Shown here: positions 1-6,000 of the stretch, in pieces
Layout: every line of letters begins with the position of its first letter
How positions within the stretch are numbered: position 1 is the first letter of the stretch
Assembly (NCBI GenBank): GCA_040383485.1
Contig: JBEIDK010000176.1
Location: 1-6,147, forward strand
Source: JBEIDK01 sp040383485
Lineage (GTDB): Bacteria; Bacteroidota; Bacteroidia; UBA4408
Direction of reading: 5' to 3'
DNA length: 6,147 nucleotides
The notes under the pieces: model-generated
Seen by the model: only the letters and a program-made list of their open reading frames with translations
Database searches by the model: none
What the model was told of the DNA's origin: nothing
Translations under genes and position numbers: made by a program

Positions 1-143
1 AATAACAGCGTACAACTGGCACATTTGCAAAATGGCGAGGCCACAGCGTACTTGCAAGTTCCGTTTTCATTCTTACCTTCGTGGTAACTTGAAAGTGCAG
101 ACCTTCGAATATCGCCACTTCGCAAATCTGCCGAGCGTTAGCG
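1..143. repeat. attC-like integron recombination site 1 (left edge may be cut)
   Basis: A long imperfect palindrome begins with AATAAC at 1-6 and ends with GTTAGCG at 137-143. The main arms are 18-38 and 112-132, which pair at 18 of 21 positions. Inner arms 48-60 and 86-98 also pair (ACTTGCAAGTT against AACTTGAAAGT), so nearly the whole element can fold. This TAAC, arm, arm, GTTA order and the length of about 140 bp match the integron attC plan (R'' L'' ... L' R'). The arms share two exact 14-mers with site 2: 24-37 equals 451-464, and 113-126 equals 539-552. The bases after GTTA depart from the classical GTTRRRY core, so this would be a divergent type. No integrase is visible, so the call rests on structure alone. 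Confidence 0.66.
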
Positions 144-149
144 GTCAGG

Positions 150-389
150 CTAAGAACCCAGCCCATCACAACCATAACCAAGACTTTCAAGAGCATCTTC
201 AACTGTTATTTCATCGGCAGGAACACCCATCAAGTAGTGACGGCATTGTGTTCTTAAATCCGCTAATTCTTCAAGTCTTTCTTTGTCTTGACCAATTTTT
301 GCAGCAATTTCAATAAGTGTAGATTTTGGAAGTTTTGACATTTCTTTTTTCCATTCTTCACCATAAGGTGTGTAATTTTCGTTTGACAT
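150..389 (-). CDS. small cassette-borne hypothetical protein, 79 residues
   Basis: The protein starts MSNENYTPYGEEWKKEMSKL and ends GYGCDGLGS. I do not recognise a named family with confidence, though the YGEEWKKEMSKLPK opening resembles small hypothetical proteins I associate with Bacteroidota mobile DNA. It is charged and probably helical, with an acidic stretch near residues 54-66, a Cys at residue 49 and a Gly-rich end; there is no signal peptide or membrane segment. I chose the ATG at 387-389. The frame is open to a GTG at 444-446, but that start lies inside recombination site 2. The TAG stop at 150-152 is 6 bases from the core of site 1 and the start is about 50 bases from the core of site 2, so the gene nearly fills the inter-site interval, as is usual for integron cassette genes. 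No clear promoter is visible, so expression may depend on read-through. Confidence 0.72.
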   Translation of the reverse strand: MSNENYTPYGEEWKKEMSKLPKSTLIEIAAKIGQDKERLEELADLRTQCRHYLMGVPADEITVEDALESLGYGCDGLGS

Positions 390-437
390 ATTTTTGTTAT
401 TAAAATTGTGGACTTCTAAAATCGGAGAAGCCCGAAC

Positions 438-568
438 CGCTAACACTTGCTTTGCAAAATGGCGGGTGAAGTGCTAATTTGAACCCTTGTGCCTTGAATA
501 AACTTTAGTGCTTTAACGAAAATTTGCGCCTTGAAAACCGCCACTTCGCAAAGCAGATGCCGTTATAT
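438..568. repeat. attC-like integron recombination site 2
   Basis: The element is bounded by CGCTAAC (438-444) and GTTATAT (562-568). Main arms 448-465 and 538-555 pair at 16 of 18 positions. The two non-pairing positions are A opposite C on the plus strand, which become G-T wobbles on the minus strand; site 1 has the same two exceptions at the same places. Inner segments around 470-484 and 518-532 pair loosely. The left core, extended to CCGCTAAC (437-444), is the exact reverse complement of 137-144 at the far end of the neighbouring small cassette. The right core, extended to 562-574, matches the reverse complement of 5995-6007 at 12 of 13 positions. These matched ends are the strongest evidence that the segments on either side are separate cassette units. 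Confidence 0.72.
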
Positions 569-791
569 GTAACCAATCCCCCACCCGAAACGACAGTACT
601 AACCTTAAACATTTCGACAGAAAACCCCACGCTTTGCCAACCCACATTTTGGCACATTTGCATTTTTCAACCGCGACAGGCAAACGCAAAAAATGCAAAA
701 GAGCCAAAATTTTCCAGCCGCACACCCCTGCACCAATATCGACAGGACAGTGCAAACTTTAAACTTTCAAGACGACCAAAACTAAATAAAT
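569..791. other. noncoding strip between site 2 and the operon terminator
   Basis: No gene is supported here. Open frames exist on both strands (for example 524-793 plus and 513-755 minus), but they run into site 2, cross the stem-loop and have no recognisable protein character. The strip is richer in C on the plus strand than the genes to its right and contains several ACGAC or CGACAG words. Its only clear structure is the stem-loop at 647-709. The noncoding strip at the other end of the large unit (5783-6000) has a similar base make-up and a matching stem-loop. Confidence 0.55.
647..709. repeat. stem-loop A, long imperfect inverted repeat
   Basis: Arms 647-667 and 689-709 (21 bases each) pair at 19 of 21 positions around a 21-base loop. 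The two unpaired positions are A against A (654/702 and 656/700), separated by one C-G pair. A second stem-loop at 5860-5934 has the same two mismatches in the same place although its arm sequence differs in part. There is no T-run after the stem, so it is not a normal terminator. Its left arm contains GGCACATTTGC, also present in the left arm of site 1, so it could be a relative or remnant of a recombination site. No TAAC or GTTA core was found at the expected distance. Confidence 0.6.
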
Positions 792-828
792 AAAAAAGTG
801 TGGTGGGCATCGCCCAGCACACTTTTTT
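792..828. terminator. rho-independent terminator of the three-gene operon, usable in both directions
   Basis: The stem is AAAAAAGTGTG (792-802) with CACACTTTTTT (818-828), one G-G mismatch (803/817), then TGGGC (804-808) with GCCCA (812-816), and a 3-base loop. It starts 43 bases past the TAA of the last operon gene (872-874). On the minus strand the GC-rich stem is followed by a T-rich tract. The A-run on the other side makes it symmetrical, so it could also stop plus-strand transcription coming from site 2. Confidence 0.88.
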
Positions 829-871
829 ATTTAATACAATGTATTTTGTAACGCTGATAATAACCCGAAAG

Positions 872-2278
872 TTATTCCTTAACCAATTTCGTTATAAACA
901 CCTTATTCATAGTATTTGCTTTTATAAAATAAATACCATTCGGCAAATTACTAACATCAATATTATTTTCCGATGTACTATATTTTGCTTCAAATAATAC
1001 ATTTCCAAGCATATCTGTAATAGTAACATTTGAAATAGCATCATCAGGAGTAATTAGAGTGACACTATGTTTTGTAGGATTAGGAAAAACTTTAAAATAA
1101 GTATTTTTTACATTCTCTACTAACGGGTTTACAACGGTTAAAGACCCATTTGTGCCTTTTATCGAATTTATATTTGTAGCAGTATTGTTTAAAGTGTTAT
1201 CATTAACTGTATCATTTATATCATTTGTATACCTTGCAGTAAAAGAAGCACAAGCTAAGTTTGAGTTAATTGACGCTTTAAACTTAGAACCAGCCTCAGC
1301 ATGAAAACCAGTTTTCAAAGTAATTTTGTCACCTGCTTTAAAAGTAATATCAGCCCCATCTTTAATAGTTACAAATCTATCTCCATCACTTTGAAACCAA
1401 GGAATTTCGTCACCAATAGAATAGCCAGTAGGTATTGTATTACCAGAAGCAAATTGCCCCCTATAAACTTGTTCACTTAACGTAATTGTTCGTGCCGCAT
1501 TAATTGTAAAGTTATCATAGTCATAAAATATGCTCCTACTAAAAGTTTTATCACAAGCACCATCAGCCCAATTAGTAATATCATCTCCATTAATTCTTTC
1601 AACTCTTATTGCCATATCATTTGGTGGACACTCCTGCCCGCCAAAATATGCGGAACGGTTATAAGCAGTTGTTAGACCTCCTTCCACAAAAATATCTTCC
1701 CGTTTTATAAAAGAACCAACTCCATTTACGATAACTCCCATACCAATGCCTGAAAGAATCAATTCACAATCAAAGAAAGTATTCAATTGCACATCTGTTA
1801 AGTATAAAAACTCTCTACCAATATGGGCATTGGGCCCACTTTTATGATGTCTGATATGTCCATATAATCCAACTTCCATAACACCTCTTGGGATATTCCA
1901 CCGCCAACCTAAACGAACACTTGTAAAATCTGTGCCTGGAAATTCAGCTATTCTTAATAATTTATTCCAATCTAACTGATTAGGGTTATTATTCGGTAAT
2001 GTATAAGCACATCCATTATCAAATTTTGCCTTAAACCTTAAGGTTCTTGCCCAGGTATCTCCATTTGAGTGATTTCTTGTACGCTCTGCATCTTTAGGCA
2101 AATTTAAGCCATCACCATGACCCAATACTATCGGCCAGTCTTCACATACAGCTGGGTTTCCATCTAAATTTAAAGTGGCATTACTCATGTGTTCCAAACC
2201 ACTATCAATATTCATTGTCTGAGAATAACTATGCAATGAAATTATAAAGCTGCTTATTATATAAATATATTTTCTCAT
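872..2278 (-). CDS. T9SS-secreted surface protein with coathanger motif and type A sorting domain
   Basis: A 468-residue exported protein. Residues 1 to about 20 form a signal peptide ending HSYSQ. Residues 75-230 contain GWRWN (124-128), several aromatic-glycine strands and YFGGQECPPNDMAIRVERI (211-229). This pattern recalls Bacteroidota extracellular beta-sandwich domains that I know only as hypothetical, so a jelly-roll fold is an inference. Residues 305-337 contain DITFKAGDKITLKTGFHAEA, typical of the '3-coathanger stack' domain. A Thr/Asn-rich linker (350-375) follows. Residues 394-468 are a T9SS type A sorting domain, with FPNPT at 398-402, LPNGIYFIK at 445-453 and end KLVKE. In this pathway the tail directs transport across the outer membrane and is then removed or exchanged for an anchor. 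It is the last gene of the operon, 4 bases after its neighbour, and is followed by the terminator at 792-828. The ligand or substrate is unknown. Confidence 0.9.
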   Translation of the reverse strand: MRKYIYIISSFIISLHSYSQTMNIDSGLEHMSNATLNLDGNPAVCEDWPIVLGHGDGLNLPKDAERTRNHSNGDTWARTLRFKAKFDNGCAYTLPNNNPNQLDWNKLLRIAEFPGTDFTSVRLGWRWNIPRGVMEVGLYGHIRHHKSGPNAHIGREFLYLTDVQLNTFFDCELILSGIGMGVIVNGVGSFIKREDIFVEGGLTTAYNRSAYFGGQECPPNDMAIRVERINGDDITNWADGACDKTFSRSIFYDYDNFTINAARTITLSEQVYRGQFASGNTIPTGYSIGDEIPWFQSDGDRFVTIKDGADITFKAGDKITLKTGFHAEAGSKFKASINSNLACASFTARYTNDINDTVNDNTLNNTATNINSIKGTNGSLTVVNPLVENVKNTYFKVFPNPTKHSVTLITPDDAISNVTITDMLGNVLFEAKYSTSENNIDVSNLPNGIYFIKANTMNKVFITKLVKE

Positions 2279-2282
2279 TTGA

Positions 2283-2882
2283 TTAAAATTTATAGTTTAT
2301 ACCAGTTCCAACAATTAAAATGAAATAATCTGCCTCTTCTTCTTCTGCAAATGCGCCATTTAACAAAGTTCTGCCCAACTTGACATTCAATAAATTAACA
2401 TCCAACCTTTTAATCTTACAGTTAAGCCCTAAATTTGAGGATAAAATAAATCCTACACCTGAAATGCCGACAGTTCTTGTTTTAGAAATGTATCTGGCTG
2501 CGAAATAAGAATCGGGATAAAAAGAAATTGAAGGATAGTAAATATCTAGCAAATCTAACTTAGTTTCATTAGATAAATATAAATGCTTGTTATGTTTAAA
2601 ACTATATTCTGTTCTTAAACCAAATCCGCAAGAAGGAAAACCTTTAGATGCTAATATTGCCAAAGGTGAAACGGAAAATAATTTTATTAGATTAAACCTA
2701 TCGTTATGATAAAACGACTTACCATAAGTAATATTTAAAGGACTTCCTAAAATTTCTAATGCAACATATCTTTTCTTAAAGCTATGTTTAGATGTATCGG
2801 AACTCACTTTTTTGGTTTGTGCTGATATGCTTGCTATACAGCAAAAAAAAACGAGTATATTAAGTATTATTACCTTTTTCAT
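2283..2882 (-). CDS. probable outer-membrane beta-barrel protein, unknown function
   Basis: A 199-residue protein with a signal peptide at residues 1-21 (MKKVIILNILVFF, cleavage near SISA-Q). The mature part has alternating polar and hydrophobic segments (for example 38-52, 85-96, 137-152, 156-170, 186-199), many aromatic residues and a C-terminal Phe in GTGINYKF, the pattern expected of a small outer-membrane barrel whose last strand is read by the BAM complex. An acidic run EEEEAD (180-185) lies just before the last strand and is probably a loop. No named family was recognised. The gene starts 4 bases after the stop of the fibre-like protein and ends 4 bases before the T9SS cargo gene, so all three are probably cotranscribed and translationally coupled. 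It could be a partner or anchor for one of them. A periplasmic beta-protein is the main alternative. Confidence 0.82.
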   Translation of the reverse strand: MKKVIILNILVFFCCIASISAQTKKVSSDTSKHSFKKRYVALEILGSPLNITYGKSFYHNDRFNLIKLFSVSPLAILASKGFPSCGFGLRTEYSFKHNKHLYLSNETKLDLLDIYYPSISFYPDSYFAARYISKTRTVGISGVGFILSSNLGLNCKIKRLDVNLLNVKLGRTLLNGAFAEEEEADYFILIVGTGINYKF

Positions 2883-2886
2883 AATA

Positions 2887-4569
2887 CTACTTTTTAATGT
2901 TCATTTTCAACTCATTCAATTGCTTTTGAAGTTCAATTGTGTACAAGGTTAATTCTTCAATCTTTTGCATTTGTAGTTTAACAAGCTCTCCAAGTGGCAA
3001 ACCATTTTTCTCTATTTCACTTGCAGAAGGAATACCTTCTAAGTGATTATTTTTAATAAGAAACTTCTCAACATCTAAAAGTGGAGTTAGTTTGTAATTG
3101 TCATCAAAAACAAAATCACTCCAAGTATTATCAACAGTTATTTCATGTGCTTTAATGTTTCCAGCAACAGCCAATTTTGCATCTGTTTGAATATTTGTAG
3201 AACCAATAACCACTTTATATGCAAATTTCATATCGCTATTAAATAAACATGTTCCGTTAACTGTTAAGTCACCGTTTGCAGTTATTTTACCACAAGCAAT
3301 GTCGTTCCAAGTACCTGGTGATGTCCAAAAGTCAATTTTGTTTGTACTTGACGAAATTTCGCCATTAGGATTATGTGCTTTAAAAGTTAATGTATTTCCT
3401 GCATCTGTAATATTTACAAGATTTCCTGTATAGGTAAGTCCATTTGTATTACTCCATTGACTAAAAATTACAGGATTTCCATTTAGTCTAAAACCAGAAG
3501 CATTTACATCACCATCTACATCAACTTTATAGTTTGGTTGTAAAACTCCGATACCAACATTTCCTAATTGAGGACATTTAATTATATCATTAGGATTTGT
3601 TAAATCTTGCGGATATACAGTTATTCCGTTTGAATTTGTATATGCCATCGATAAATCAAGCAGTGGGCGTGCAGACCATCCAAGAACCATTTTTGTACAA
3701 TTAGTACCACTGCGTACATCAACATATTCATCTCTCAAATTACCATCAGCATCTGTTGATACCAATCTTGTTTCTCCAGTCGTAAATGGAATGCCTCCAT
3801 AATTACTATTTATTCCCCTTATTCTTGCATTGCCGTTTATGTCTAATTTTGCTGTTGGTGTTGTTGTTCCAATACCAAATTTGCCATCAGTTAATAGCCT
3901 AAATCCTTCATTATTATTTGCTTTAAAAACTAAAGGGAAATTATTAGTTGTACCAATAAAACTATTTGAATTAGCATTATTGTTTCCGTTAGCCGTCCAG
4001 TCATCTCTTTCTGGTTTACTTAGTTCTTTATTTAATTCTCGGACTTGACAACCAAATGCGTCTGTCACAACCAATTGATAATCTTTTGCAACTAAATTTG
4101 CTCTGTTTTGTTGTGTTGAACCGTCACTCCATAAGTAATAATATGGCGGAGTTCCTCCTGCGACACTAACAGTAATTGCACCATCATTACAGCTATAACA
4201 TGATGTGTTAAAATTGTTAGAATAAATTGTAGCGTCATACTGGACAATTCTTAATATTTCAGGTTCAGTAAGTGTAATTTCTGCCTCACCCATAATATTA
4301 TTGTTGTCAACAACTGTACAATGAAAGTATCCAGGATTCAAATTGCTAATTGATTGTGTACTTGCACCATTTGACCATTTATACTGATAGGGAGGTATTC
4401 CACCAGTAACATTTGCAGTAACTTGTCCATTTTTCAATCCTTGACAATTTACATTTGAAGGGGTTAAATTTACTGTTAATTGTTGTGCACTAACACCAAC
4501 ACTTGCGATAAGTCCTAAAGTAAATACTTTGTACTTTTTAAGGTTTTTAGAAGAAAATAATTTTCTCAT
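2887..4569 (-). CDS. exported fibre-like protein with two SprB-type repeats and C-terminal coiled coil
   Basis: A 560-residue protein with a signal peptide (1-28, cleavage near VSA-QQ). Two SprB-type repeats follow, at 32-101 and about 110-180, each with the GGxPPYxYxWSxGxSTQ core (56-72 and 138-153) and a Cys-containing start. SprB repeats are known from Flavobacterium gliding adhesins and other surface proteins. Residues 188-475 are tail-fibre-like, with FGIGTTTPTAKLDINGNARI (231-250), a degenerate copy VGIGVLQPNYKVDVDG (338-353) and KLAVAGNIKAHEI (465-477). The C-terminus has the WSDFVFDDNYKL...GIPSASEIEKNGLPLGEL pattern (483-529) and a heptad-like helix at 528-557, common at the end of Bacteroidota fibre proteins and probably trimer-forming. 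There is no type A sorting tail, and no SDxRLKxNI motif of the S74 self-cleaving chaperone. It is the first gene of the operon; a weak promoter lies just upstream. Confidence 0.9.
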   Translation of the reverse strand: MRKLFSSKNLKKYKVFTLGLIASVGVSAQQLTVNLTPSNVNCQGLKNGQVTANVTGGIPPYQYKWSNGASTQSISNLNPGYFHCTVVDNNNIMGEAEITLTEPEILRIVQYDATIYSNNFNTSCYSCNDGAITVSVAGGTPPYYYLWSDGSTQQNRANLVAKDYQLVVTDAFGCQVRELNKELSKPERDDWTANGNNNANSNSFIGTTNNFPLVFKANNNEGFRLLTDGKFGIGTTTPTAKLDINGNARIRGINSNYGGIPFTTGETRLVSTDADGNLRDEYVDVRSGTNCTKMVLGWSARPLLDLSMAYTNSNGITVYPQDLTNPNDIIKCPQLGNVGIGVLQPNYKVDVDGDVNASGFRLNGNPVIFSQWSNTNGLTYTGNLVNITDAGNTLTFKAHNPNGEISSSTNKIDFWTSPGTWNDIACGKITANGDLTVNGTCLFNSDMKFAYKVVIGSTNIQTDAKLAVAGNIKAHEITVDNTWSDFVFDDNYKLTPLLDVEKFLIKNNHLEGIPSASEIEKNGLPLGELVKLQMQKIEELTLYTIELQKQLNELKMNIKK

Positions 4570-4789
4570 TTTAAATTAATTTATTTGGTTAATATATAAT
4601 CAAAGAAAATTAAATAAATTTAACAAACAAAATTAATTGTATTATCCTTTACTTTCATTCTTGGGAAGTATTGGTTTGTTTCAATTTCAAATGGTAAACA
4701 TTTTAAATGAAATTTGACTTTCTACAATAAATTTATTTTTTTCGCTTTATAAATAATTCAAAAAATATAAACTTAAATTCTTTAAAAAA
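4570..4789. other. AT-rich intergenic region between the operon and the divergent pseudogene
   Basis: About 220 bases with no supported open frame and very high A+T. It would have held promoters for the minus-strand operon and, before decay, for the plus-strand gene that begins at 4790. Only a weak Bacteroidota-type promoter candidate for the operon (4601-4630) was found; none was recognised for the pseudogene. Confidence 0.6.
4601..4630 (-). promoter_or_regulatory. weak Bacteroidota-type promoter candidate for the three-gene operon
   Basis: On the minus strand, TTG at 4630-4628 is followed after 19 bases by TTTCTTTG at 4608-4601, about 31 bases before the ATG. The known Bacteroidota pattern is TTG, 17-23 bases, then TAnnTTTG; here TA is replaced by TT. 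The short leader ends in AATTTAAAATG, an A-rich start context with no Shine-Dalgarno sequence. In a region this rich in A and T the match could be chance. Confidence 0.3.
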
Positions 4790-5539
4790 ATCGCATCAAC
4801 AACCGAAACGGGACATTCAAGAAATGTTTCAAACTTTGAAACATTAATCACATTTTGCAAAGGCTACGGAGCAGACTATAAACCAAGTCAAGTGAATCAA
4901 GAAATTGTAGCATTGCAAACAAAGCATTCACAAGCAAAAGCAGCAGTAAGTGATGTAAACAAATTGTTTACACCAAATAAAAAAGCAATCGAAAACCGCG
5001 ACATTGCATTTAAACCATTAAGTTAATTAACTACACGTATCATTAGTGCCTTCACAGCTTGCAAAGCAAGCCCGCAAGCAATAGATAATGCAAAAACACA
5101 CGCAAGCAAAGTAAAAGGTACAAGAATTGGTAAAAAAGACGAACCAACAGTTAACCCAAATAATCCAAATACTAAAGTTGAGGACAACAGTATTTCAGTT
5201 TCTCAAATGAGTTTTGACAACCGTGTAAGTAATTTTGAAAAGTTAATTGAAACACTAAAAGCAGAGCCCAAATATGCACCCAACGAAACTGACTTGCAAG
5301 TTTCAACATTAGAAACATTACTTGCCGACCTAACTGCAAAAAATACTGGAGTTAAAGACACATACGAACCATTAAGCAACGCAAGAATTGAACGAAACGA
5401 ATCTTTATACAACGAAGAAACAGGATTAGTACAAATTGCAAAAGATGTAAAGGGTTACGTTAAATCTGTTTATGATGTTTCAAGTCCAAAGTATAAGCAA
5501 ATCAGTAAACTAGCATTTACAGTAATTAAGAAAGACTAG
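4790..5539 (+). pseudogene. inactivated Bacteroidota hypothetical protein gene (duplicated NF-x-LI / PLS halves)
   Basis: One continuous frame encodes about 249 residues, broken by a TAA at 5024-5026. Before it the frame reads ASTTETGHSRNVSNFETLI...DIAFKPLS; after it LTTRIISAFTA...YKQISKLAFTVIKKD, ending at TAG 5537-5539. From memory, an uncharacterised Bacteroidota family starts M-A-S-T-T-E-T-G-H and has Lys where the TAA is. On that basis the start codon has become ATC (4790-4792), and no ATG lies between it and the in-frame stop at 4754-4756; AAA has become TAA. No frameshift was seen. The two halves resemble each other: NVSNFETLITF...AFKPLS (residues 10-78) and NRVSNFEKLIETL...TYEPLS (from about 141), so the protein is an internal duplication. 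An ATG at 5207 could still produce the last 110 residues. It diverges from the operon. The function is unknown. Confidence 0.75.
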
Positions 5540-5782
5540 CAAGCAGGTTAAAAACTGTTTGTTACGACCTAAACTTTAAAACAAGCAGGTGAAATACTAT
5601 TTGTTGCGACTAAAATTTTAAAACAAGCAGGTGTAAAACTATTTGTTGCGACTGAAATTTTAAAACAAGCAGGTGCAAAACTATTTATTTCGACTAAAAC
5701 CTTAAATGAAGCCGGTGCAAAACTATTTGTTGTGACTAAAACTTTAAATGTAACAGGTACAAAACCATTCATTACTACCTAA
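5540..5782. repeat. six-copy 42-bp tandem repeat (minisatellite)
   Basis: Units start at 5540, 5582, 5624, 5666, 5708 and 5750; the last is partial. The core is CAAGCAGGTG, then AAAACTATTTGTT, then GCGACTAAAATTTTAAA. Units 2-4 are the most alike and the outer ones diverge. The repeat begins directly after the TAG of the pseudogene and keeps its frame: read on the plus strand it gives a 14-residue motif (LKQAGAKLFVATKI), open from unit 2 to TAA 5780-5782, but unit 1 has stops at 5549 and 5570 and no start codon is present. The minus strand is also open (5772 to 5569, repeating NSFAPACFKVLVAT). I support neither strand as a gene. The array may be a decayed C-terminal extension of the pseudogene. 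Confidence 0.85.
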
Positions 5783-6000
5783 ACCCAATTTGACACACGA
5801 CACAAACTAAAAACGCAAAACCAAACTAACGACAAGCAGACAAGACCAGCCCACATGCCAAGCACATTTTCATTTTTGCACAAGCCATCTACAAAACTTT
5901 AAATAGCCACCAAGCAAAAAATGAAAAAGAGCTTGTCATCTTCCCTTGTTGCCCAGCACAAAAATCCACAGCGCACCACAGCGGACAGACATTTGGCTAC
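5783..6000. other. noncoding strip between the tandem repeat and site 3
   Basis: No gene is supported on either strand. The left part is rich in A and C (repeated ACGAC, CAAAC and AAACTAA words). The middle holds stem-loop B (5860-5934). The last bases, 5995-6007, match the reverse complement of 562-574 at the other end of the unit. In base make-up and in its stem-loop it mirrors the strip at 569-791. Confidence 0.5.
5860..5934. repeat. stem-loop B, partner of stem-loop A
   Basis: Arms 5860-5877 and 5917-5934 (18 bases each) pair at 16 of 18 positions around a 39-base loop, and the adjacent GC (5878-5879) and GC (5914-5915) can extend the pairing after a one-base slip. The two mismatches are A against A at 5864/5930 and 5866/5928, flanking one C-G pair, in the same relative place as in stem-loop A. 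The left arm shares GCACATTT and CATTTTT with stem-loop A, while the outer pairs (AAGC/GCTT here, TTTTGGC/GCCAAAA there) differ but still pair. No T-run follows, so it is not a typical terminator. Confidence 0.6.

Noticed and set aside
32..316. Plus-strand open frame of 94 codons
   Set aside because: It runs through recombination site 1 and lies opposite the small minus-strand gene; the translation has no protein-like character.
513..793. Overlapping open frames on both strands (524-793 plus, 513-755 minus)
   Set aside because: They cross the right arm of site 2 and stem-loop A, have no plausible start context and resemble no protein I know.
800..997. Plus-strand open frame of 65 codons
   Set aside because: It starts within the terminator stem and lies opposite the sorting-domain end of the T9SS cargo gene.
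2887..3130. S74-type self-cleaving intramolecular chaperone at the C-terminus of the fibre-like protein
   Set aside because: The SDxRLKxNI-type motif of that family is absent; only the WSDFVFDD...IPSASEIE tail and coiled coil are present.
3830..4048. Plus-strand open frame of 72 codons
   Set aside because: It is a shadow frame opposite the fibre-like protein gene, whose domains are clear in that stretch.
5021..5032. Perfect palindrome AGTTAATTAACT as a possible recombination core
   Set aside because: It lies in the pseudogene frame at the nonsense codon, has no accompanying nested arms, and is explained by AT-rich coding sequence.
5057..5071. GCTTGC-AAA-GCAAGC hairpin as a terminator
   Set aside because: It has no T-run on either side and sits within the pseudogene coding frame.
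5203..5412. Minus-strand open frame of 69 codons
   Set aside because: It lies opposite the second half of the pseudogene, where the plus-strand frame carries the family motifs.
5540..5782. CRISPR array
   Set aside because: The 42-bp units are contiguous and diverge along their whole length. There are no unique spacers and no cas genes, so this is a tandem repeat.
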